Shown: positions 16,337 through 20,109 of the stretch, in pieces
Layout: each line of letters opens with the position of its first letter
Position numbering within the stretch: the first letter of the stretch is position 1
Source of the DNA: a virus
IMG/VR virus record: IMGVR_UViG_3300049597_000029
Coordinates: 1-20,109 of that record
Strand: one strand, 5' to 3'
DNA: 20,109 bases
The notes under the pieces: generated by a model
Seen by the model: the letters and a program-made list of their open reading frames with translations, nothing else
Database searches by the model: none
What the model was told of the DNA's origin: nothing
Made by a program: the position numbers and the translations under genes

Positions 16337-16899
16337 TATACTTTATAACAGAAACATATTTAAAGACTAACACACCTATCACAGCCAATGTTGATGTGAC
16401 AGATGTTACTCCATATATAGCAACACAGGCACAGCTCAGAGTTATGCCTATCTTAGGCACTACATTCTACAACTATCTACTAACTAAGTACAATGCTCAG
16501 ACATTGACTAATGATGAGGAGGCACTTGTGGCATACATTCAACCTGTCATAGCTTGGAGAAGTGCAGAGGATGCTGTGTTTGGCTTGACATATCAACTTA
16601 AAAACAAAGGACTGCAGACTCAATTTGGGGATTTCTCAAGCTCAGTAACTCGATCAGAGGTTGCCTTTGGGATGGAGCACTACGCACAAAAGGCTTCATT
16701 CTTTGAGACCAGGTTAACAAGATACTTGATAGCTAATAAGGACTTATATCCTGAGTTCACAGCAGAGGTGAACAGAGATACTGACCTAAGACCTATGATT
16801 GATCATTGTGGCTGTAACTGTGGGGAAGTGTGTAGATTTGACTGTCCTTGTGGAGGATTTAGAGAGAATGGATATAATAACAGCATATTGATTTTGTGA
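16333..16899 (+). CDS. Head-tail adaptor / connector protein with C-terminal Cys cluster
   Basis: A 188-residue protein following the portal with an ATGA overlap. The N-terminal 150 residues are mostly helical (VTPYIATQAQLRVMPILGTTFYNYLLTKYN, EEALVAYIQPVIAWRSAEDAVFGLTYQLKNKG, HYAQKASFFETRLTRYLIANKDLYPEF), which matches the helical adaptor proteins that bind under the portal. Oddly, the C-terminal 30 residues hold six Cys (159, 161, 163, 167, 171, 173) with a His at 158, in the order CGCNCGEVCRFDCPC. That looks like a zinc- or other metal-binding knot not usual for adaptors. The stop overlaps the next start as TGATG. Confidence 0.65.
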   Translation: MIYFITETYLKTNTPITANVDVTDVTPYIATQAQLRVMPILGTTFYNYLLTKYNAQTLTNDEEALVAYIQPVIAWRSAEDAVFGLTYQLKNKGLQTQFGDFSSSVTRSEVAFGMEHYAQKASFFETRLTRYLIANKDLYPEFTAEVNRDTDLRPMIDHCGCNCGEVCRFDCPCGGFRENGYNNSILIL

Positions 16900-17186
16900 T
16901 GGGATTTAATGAAGTAGCATTTACAGTGATAACAATACTCATATCCGGCATAGGGTATTTTTTAAAGAGTTTACATAGTGACTTAAGAAGTGTTATGAAG
17001 GAACAAAAGGATATCATTGAGACTCAAGGAAGGCTCAAAGGCAAGATTGAACTTGTTGATAATGAGGCAAGGTTTAAATATGAAGCCATTGAGAAAATGA
17101 CACAACTTGAAATCAAGCATCTTGCTGAGCAGATAAGTGAGCTCACTCAATCAGTTAAGAAACTAATAGAAATAAATTTAAAATGA
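16899..17186 (+). CDS. Single-membrane-span coiled-coil protein, probable lysis accessory
   Basis: A 95-residue protein with one predicted membrane helix at the N-terminus (about residues 5-22, VAFTVITILISGIGYFL) and a long charged coiled coil behind it (SDLRSVMKEQKDIIETQGRLK ... QLEIKHLAEQISELTQSVKKLI). The plan is that of XhlA-like or holin-associated proteins in lysis cassettes, though XhlA carries its membrane helix at the C-terminus. I chose the ATG at 16899 (TGATG overlap with the preceding stop) over the GTG at 16896, which adds one Met only. It overlaps the holin-like gene by 4 bases. Confidence 0.6.
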   Translation: MGFNEVAFTVITILISGIGYFLKSLHSDLRSVMKEQKDIIETQGRLKGKIELVDNEARFKYEAIEKMTQLEIKHLAEQISELTQSVKKLIEINLK

Positions 17187-17398
17187 GCATAGCACAAAGA
17201 TGGAACGCTCCCACTCCAAAATTCTGGAAGAGAGTACAACAGGCAGCCATTACAGTGGGTGCAATAGCAGGAGTTATCCTTGCTGCACCTATCACACTAC
17301 CGGCAGCGGTCATAACTGTGGCAGGATATGTAGCAACAGCAGGAACAGTAGCAGCAACAATATCACAATTAACTGTAGAAAGCAATGAGCAACGTTAA
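17183..17398 (+). CDS. Holin-like two-helix membrane protein
   Basis: A 71-residue protein, basic at the N-terminus (RWNAPTPKFWKRVQ) with two hydrophobic Ala/Val-rich stretches at about 20-40 and 41-62 (ITVGAIAGVILAAPITLPAAVITVAGYVATAGTVAATI, split by a Pro) and a short polar tail. Length and plan suit a small class II/III holin that opens the inner membrane at the end of infection. The setting, between a membrane coiled-coil protein and a peptidoglycan-enzyme candidate, supports this. It overlaps the enzyme gene by 14 bases. There is no homology I can name; many unrelated small membrane proteins look alike. Confidence 0.55.
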   Translation: MSIAQRWNAPTPKFWKRVQQAAITVGAIAGVILAAPITLPAAVITVAGYVATAGTVAATISQLTVESNEQR

Positions 17399-17933
17399 GA
17401 ACTACACTGATAAACAACTCTTAGATAGAGTCAAGTCATTATCTACTTATAAGAACATACCATCTGATATGTGGCTGTTGTTTGTTAGGTCAAATGAGGA
17501 CGGCAACAACATCTTTGATGACAAAGTATATATATTCAAGGGCTCAGCCTTCCAATATGTAACCTCTTGCACTACCAATAAGGGCAACAAAGGAACTGCA
17601 GTAATGGAAGCTGACAGATGGAACTATGATTGTTATGCTTATGGACTTCACAGAGGTAAAATGGAGGCACTTAGACAGGTTGCCAAAGTACCTTACAGAA
17701 GAGATTACACAGCAGATGGTAAAACAAACCCCACCACTAACATTATGGATAACATTATCTTTATGAATGTTCATGGAGCAACTTACAATAAAGGTAGTCA
17801 ACAGGTAGCAACTCAAATTGGAGGATGGTCAGAGGGATGCTTAGTGCTTAACAATAACCCTGATTATGAGAGAATGGTTCGCATGGCAAAAGACCAAGCG
17901 AAAGTATCAATAGTATTAATAAACGAATTTTAA
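17385..17933 (+). CDS. YkuD-like (L,D-transpeptidase fold) enzyme, probable endolysin
   Basis: A 182-residue protein with a His and an S-x-G-C motif spaced as in YkuD enzymes: H130 in FMNVHGATYNKG and S149/C152 in GGWSEGCLVLNN. The catalytic Cys of L,D-transpeptidases sits in S(H/x)GC downstream of a conserved His, so this looks like a peptidoglycan-active domain using C152. A second His (H89 in YGLHRGKM) may be structural. There is no signal peptide, so passage through the holin-like product next door would be needed. In phages such domains probably act as lysins cutting the peptide stem. Cleavage specificity cannot be read from sequence. Confidence 0.6.
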   Translation: MSNVKNYTDKQLLDRVKSLSTYKNIPSDMWLLFVRSNEDGNNIFDDKVYIFKGSAFQYVTSCTTNKGNKGTAVMEADRWNYDCYAYGLHRGKMEALRQVAKVPYRRDYTADGKTNPTTNIMDNIIFMNVHGATYNKGSQQVATQIGGWSEGCLVLNNNPDYERMVRMAKDQAKVSIVLINEF

Positions 17934-17934
17934 A

Positions 17935-18207
17935 ATGGCAAAAAAAGTAGGCAGACCTAAGAAAGTACAGGTTAACATTGAGGATGACAAAATTGATGTA
18001 ATTGTAAAAACAAATAAGGCAGAGATAGAATACCACAAAGATGGTATCAATCAAGAGCTTGATTATGATGGTAAGAAAGTAGATGTCAACATCAAAAAAG
18101 ATGAGACAGGAACTAAGGTAACTGTTGAGTCTGAAAATAAATTCCTTAAAGCTGTTGCAACATTAGCATCTAAGTTTGTTGTAAAGCGATTTAAGAAATC
18201 TAAATAA
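17935..18207 (+). CDS. Basic protein with AT-hook-like N-terminus, unknown function
   Basis: A 90-residue protein beginning MAKKVGRPKKVQ, in which GRPKK resembles an AT-hook DNA-binding core. The middle is a beta-rich, charged stretch with alternating residues (KIDVIVKTNKAEIEYHKDG, KKVDVNIKKDETGTKVTVES). The C-terminus (FLKAVATLASKFVVKRFKKSK) is an amphipathic cationic helix. It starts one base after the lysin gene and ends just before a terminator, so it is the last late gene of this transcript. It may be DNA-binding, or a membrane-active lysis accessory through its C-terminal helix. No family is recognised. Confidence 0.5.
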   Translation: MAKKVGRPKKVQVNIEDDKIDVIVKTNKAEIEYHKDGINQELDYDGKKVDVNIKKDETGTKVTVESENKFLKAVATLASKFVVKRFKKSK

Positions 18208-18230
18208 ACCCTTTATACATATAGCTTTTT

Positions 18231-18258
18231 AGCTCACTTAGGTGGGCTTTCCTTATTT
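18231..18258 (+). terminator. Terminator at the end of the lysis operon
   Basis: A seven-pair stem AGCTCAC / GTGGGCT (one T-G pair) with loop TTAG, followed by a T-rich tail TTTCCTTATTT. The stem sequence is nearly that of the 14635 terminator. It separates the late structural/lysis region from the small-gene cluster. Confidence 0.78.
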
Positions 18259-18285
18259 AGAATCATTATAAATTACGCTAATTAT

Positions 18286-18315
18286 TTGCATATATAAAAA
18301 AACTTACTAACTTTG
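18286..18315 (+). promoter_or_regulatory. Host-type (Bacteroidota consensus) promoter
   Basis: TTG (18286-18288), then exactly 19 bases, then TAACTTTG (18308-18315). This fits the Bacteroidota housekeeping sigma consensus TTG-N19-TAnnTTTG. Transcription would begin near 18321, giving a short A-rich leader of about 20 bases before the ATG at 18342. It drives the small-gene cluster, probably early or constitutively. Confidence 0.8.
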
Positions 18316-18341
18316 TTCTATAAATAATAAACAAAAACAGT

Positions 18342-18686
18342 ATGAAAACAGAATTTATCAAAGAATGCGACACTTGTTGGGGGTCAGGATCAGTATTAAT
18401 TAGCAGTGCTTATGAGCATCCATCTCACAGTGAGTCTGATATTTGCAATGAGTGTAGAGGTGAGGGTAAATACCTTGACTATGAACTATTAACTGAGCGT
18501 GTTGAGGATGTTGAGTGGATGATTGAGGGCATGTTAACTCGAATCAGAGTAACATCTGATACTTTAAAAGATTTGAGTAGAGGTATGTTCTATGAGTTAC
18601 TTCCTAAGTATAAGCATAGACTTAATATTCAGTCAAGAGCTCTTGCAAGATTAGAACTTTATTTGTCAAACCTTAAAACTTATTAA
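18342..18686 (+). CDS. Small zinc-ribbon-like protein with two CxxCxGxG motifs
   Basis: A 114-residue protein, first gene behind the host-type promoter. Residues 9-16 (CDTCWGSG) and 35-42 (CNECRGEG) are two CxxCxGxG motifs, as in the DnaJ cysteine-rich domain; two such motifs together form one four-Cys zinc site. The remainder (about 48-114) is helical, with a probable coiled coil (LLTERVEDVEWMIEGMLTRIRV, YKHRLNIQSRALARLELYLSN). There is no J-domain, so it is not a DnaJ; a small protein-binding or regulatory role is likely. The first-in-operon position suggests early expression. Confidence 0.7.
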   Translation: MKTEFIKECDTCWGSGSVLISSAYEHPSHSESDICNECRGEGKYLDYELLTERVEDVEWMIEGMLTRIRVTSDTLKDLSRGMFYELLPKYKHRLNIQSRALARLELYLSNLKTY

Positions 18687-18688
18687 TC

Positions 18689-18787
18689 ATGACAGAAGAT
18701 CAAAAGGCTGTGAGAGAGGTTTTAGTGTTCTCTGCTGCATTATTAGCTATCACTTTTGTGTTGATGTATATCGGAGTAGTAGGATAG
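18689..18787 (+). CDS. 32-residue single-pass membrane peptide
   Basis: ATG at 18689 to TAG at 18785-18787 encodes MTEDQKAVREVLVFSAALLA followed by ITFVLMYIGVVG: a polar start then one membrane-spanning helix. It fills the gap between its neighbours almost exactly (2 bases before, 1 base after). It is too short for routine gene finders. Its function is unknown; small early membrane peptides in phages often alter host envelope or block superinfection, but nothing here shows that. Confidence 0.55.
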   Translation: MTEDQKAVREVLVFSAALLAITFVLMYIGVVG

Positions 18788-18788
18788 C

Positions 18789-19004
18789 ATGAGAGAGCCT
18801 AAAATCAACTTAGCAATTATCAGTTACTGGGATAACTTTGATATAACAAGATACAATAACTATTTAAAAGTATTAAAAAATGTGGACAATACACTATCGA
18901 GGATACATGGGAGGAGCTTGGAGGATATTAAAAAAGACTGTGCAAGCAGACTCAGAATGGGAGGCTCGCAGAATGAGCAACCTTTGGGAGAAACTAATCA
19001 TTAA
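18789..19004 (+). CDS. Small hypothetical protein
   Basis: A 71-residue ORF with ATG one base after the preceding stop. The first 40 residues (MREPKINLAIISYWDNFDIT, RYNNYLKVLKNVDNTL) look like an ordinary protein. The rest is charged, then polar (SRLRMGGSQNEQPLGETNH). A second ORF in another frame (18880-19020) overlaps the last 125 bases and is coupled to the next gene, so the true 3' end of this gene is uncertain. No family recognised. Confidence 0.45.
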   Translation: MREPKINLAIISYWDNFDITRYNNYLKVLKNVDNTLSRIHGRSLEDIKKDCASRLRMGGSQNEQPLGETNH

Positions 19005-19020
19005 AATTGAGAGAGTATGA
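18880..19020 (+). CDS. Overlapping small ORF coupled to HNH gene
   Basis: A 46-residue ORF beginning MWTIHYRGYMGGAWRILKKT and ending NLWEKLIIKIERV, in a different frame from the ORF at 18789. It is preceded by a run of A (AAAAAATG) and its TGA overlaps the ATG of the HNH gene (ATGA), the same coupling used by many genes here. Four Trp and a basic, amphipathic composition give it a protein-like look. One of the two overlapping ORFs may be spurious, or both may be real. Confidence 0.4.
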   Translation: MWTIHYRGYMGGAWRILKKTVQADSEWEARRMSNLWEKLIIKIERV

Positions 19021-19634
19021 ACTTAGATGATATCATAAGAGAAAAATTCCCTCACATGAGAACCATTGACCTTGCTAATGAGCTTGGACTTAAGTACTGC
19101 ACTGTGGCAAATAAAGCTCATAGAATGGGATTGCATAAGTCAAAAGAATATCTTGCATCTGAAACATCTGGCAGACATAATTTAATTGAAGGAGGCAAAG
19201 CATATAGATTTACAAAAGGTAATAAACCTCACAACAAAGGAGCCAAGATGCCGGAACATATCTATGATAGAGTTAAACCTACCATGTTCAAAAAAGGCAG
19301 TAAACCACATAACACACAGCCTATTGGAACAATCAATTTTAGAACTGACAAAGAGGGCAGGACTTATGCTTATGTTAAGATAAAAGATAGTGATTGGAGG
19401 TTGATGCATAGAGTGGTGTGGGAGCAACATAATGGGTCAATCCCTCCTGGTCATGTTGTGAGGTTTAAAGATGGCAACACAATGCATTGGGATATTAATA
19501 ACCTTGAAATGATTGACATGCGTAATAACATGGATAGGAATACCATACAAAGATTTCCTGTTGAGATACAGGAAGTAATTAAATTAAATAGTAAACTTAA
19601 AAAGAAAATCAATGGCAAGAAACAAAATCAATGA
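19017..19634 (+). CDS. HNH homing-type endonuclease
   Basis: A 205-residue nuclease. Residues 1-45 form a helix-turn-helix-like domain (MRTIDLANELGLKYCTVANKAHRMGL) that may bind DNA. Two repeats F-x-K-G-x-K-P-H-N (about 65-73 and 91-99) resemble small nuclease-associated modules. The HNH core follows: H131 in LMHRVVWEQHNGSIPPGHVV, then KDGNTMHWDINNLE, where the final element is DGN..H...NNLE (His at 157 where Asn is usual, with N161-N162 available). It is probably a free-standing homing or mobile endonuclease, or one assisting packaging. It overlaps the following gene by 23 bases and is translated with the small ORF upstream. Confidence 0.85.
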   Translation: MNLDDIIREKFPHMRTIDLANELGLKYCTVANKAHRMGLHKSKEYLASETSGRHNLIEGGKAYRFTKGNKPHNKGAKMPEHIYDRVKPTMFKKGSKPHNTQPIGTINFRTDKEGRTYAYVKIKDSDWRLMHRVVWEQHNGSIPPGHVVRFKDGNTMHWDINNLEMIDMRNNMDRNTIQRFPVEIQEVIKLNSKLKKKINGKKQNQ

Positions 19635-19857
19635 TCTACGTGATCACTTATTCTCAGCATTAGAGAGATTGGATAATGATGAGCTCACAATGGAGGAGCT
19701 TAATAAGGAAATTGAAAAGGCACAGGCAGTGGCAACAATTGGATCTGTTATCATCCAGAGTGCAAAGATTGAGGTTGATTACATCAAGGCCACCGGCATG
19801 ATTGAGTCAAGCTCTGAACTATTCAAAGGTATTAACGAACAAAAGAGATTATCATGA
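19612..19857 (+). CDS. Small helical phage protein, unknown function
   Basis: An 81-residue, mostly helical protein: INDLRDHLFSALERLDNDEL, then TMEELNKEIEKAQAVATIGSVIIQSAKIEVDYIKATGM. I recall very similar proteins in Bacteroidota phages and prophages; none has a known role to my knowledge. Its start lies inside the HNH gene (23-base overlap), and its stop overlaps the next small ORF as ATGA. It is too short and lacks a helix-turn-helix for a confident small-terminase call, although its position upstream of a terminase on a circular map would tempt one. Confidence 0.6.
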   Translation: MARNKINDLRDHLFSALERLDNDELTMEELNKEIEKAQAVATIGSVIIQSAKIEVDYIKATGMIESSSELFKGINEQKRLS

Positions 19858-19925
19858 GAATAACAAATCCAACCCGTTTAGTCTTAGCATGGAAGGCTAT
19901 GGCTTACACATTAAAATTTAATTAA
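19854..19925 (+). CDS. 23-residue micro-ORF
   Basis: ATG at 19854 overlaps the preceding stop (ATGA), and the TAA at 19923-19925 is followed after one base by the next ATG. It encodes MRITNPTRLVLAWKAMAYTL and three more residues, a basic amphipathic helix. The perfect fit between neighbours suggests that it is translated, at least to keep ribosomes moving between genes. Function unknown. Confidence 0.4.
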   Translation: MRITNPTRLVLAWKAMAYTLKFN

Positions 19926-19926
19926 C

Positions 19927-20109
19927 ATGAAAAAACAAAACTTAGAAATGCTACAGCTACTTGAAAGTATAGAGGTAATGCTGCAAAATGGTAACTCAAT
20001 ACACCCAGACTCAGTCATTAGAGGAGCTATTCGCATAGCAATAGGAATGGATAAGTATGGAATGCCAGATGGATTAGACACTCCAGAGAAACATGAGCAG
20101 TATTTGAAG
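19927..20109 (+). CDS. Small hypothetical protein, cut by right edge
   Basis: The frame is open to the end of the window (61 codons, no stop). It begins MKKQNLEMLQLLESIEVMLQ, a helix, then NGNSIHPDSVIRGAIRIAIG and MPDGLDTPEKHEQYLK. No family recognised. It starts one base after the micro-ORF stop and continues the same tightly packed early-type operon. Confidence 0.5.
   Translation, partial: MKKQNLEMLQLLESIEVMLQNGNSIHPDSVIRGAIRIAIGMDKYGMPDGLDTPEKHEQYLK

Noticed and set aside
16896-16898. GTG start one codon upstream for the coiled-coil membrane protein
   Set aside because: The ATG at 16899 overlaps the preceding stop as TGATG, the pattern used throughout; GTG adds only one residue.
17935-17970. 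Classifying the 17935 gene as a repressor or regulator from its AT-hook-like GRPKK
   Set aside because: A single short basic motif is weak evidence, and no helix-turn-helix is present.
19612-19857. Small terminase subunit
   Set aside because: It is short and helical, but has no visible helix-turn-helix, and the following genes are not the terminase within this window.

Overview
The window looks like part of the genome of a tailed (siphovirus-like) phage or prophage of a Bacteroidota host. It is AT-rich and densely packed, and almost every junction is a stop/start overlap (ATGA, TAATG, TGATG) or a gap of a few bases. Starts are preceded by A-rich leaders rather than Shine-Dalgarno sites. One promoter (18286-18315) matches the Bacteroidota consensus TTG-N19-TAnnTTTG exactly. 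No tRNA, rRNA, CRISPR array, insertion sequence, integrase or attachment site was seen.

Layout: the left edge cuts the large terminase gene, whose nuclease end is at 1-792. Tail genes follow: two large tail-tip/baseplate proteins (822-5100), the tape measure (5093-7654), a small tail protein (7651-8097), a tail fibre (8116-9321) and a sugar-binding-like receptor module with a small partner (9323-10386). A gp10-like neck protein (10386-10823) meets a two-gene minus-strand island (12072 to 10818) that encodes what look like two related tail-assembly chaperones. The plus strand resumes with a protease-scaffold fusion, the major capsid protein, a probable tail tube protein, a small conserved protein, the portal and a head-tail adaptor (12117-16899). 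The lysis region is 16899-18207: a one-helix coiled-coil protein, a holin-like protein, a YkuD-like His/Cys peptidoglycan enzyme and a basic protein. After a terminator and the host-type promoter there is a set of small probable early genes: a CxxCxGxG zinc protein, a 32-residue membrane peptide, two overlapping small ORFs, an HNH endonuclease and three more small genes running off the right edge.

The most interesting signal is a 12-base element, TACAATATAGG(T/C), found four times (810, 8104, 12105, 14679). Each copy directly abuts an ATG, with no spacer. One copy lies in a divergent intergenic gap and another lies just after a terminator, so a phage late promoter that makes leaderless mRNA is a good hypothesis. 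Together with the host-consensus promoter in front of the small genes, this suggests an early/late transcription switch.

Other points of note are the reversed, paralogous chaperone pair, an unusual gene order (terminase, then tail, then capsid, then portal), and a change in Glu codon use that marks the receptor-binding cassette as recently exchanged.
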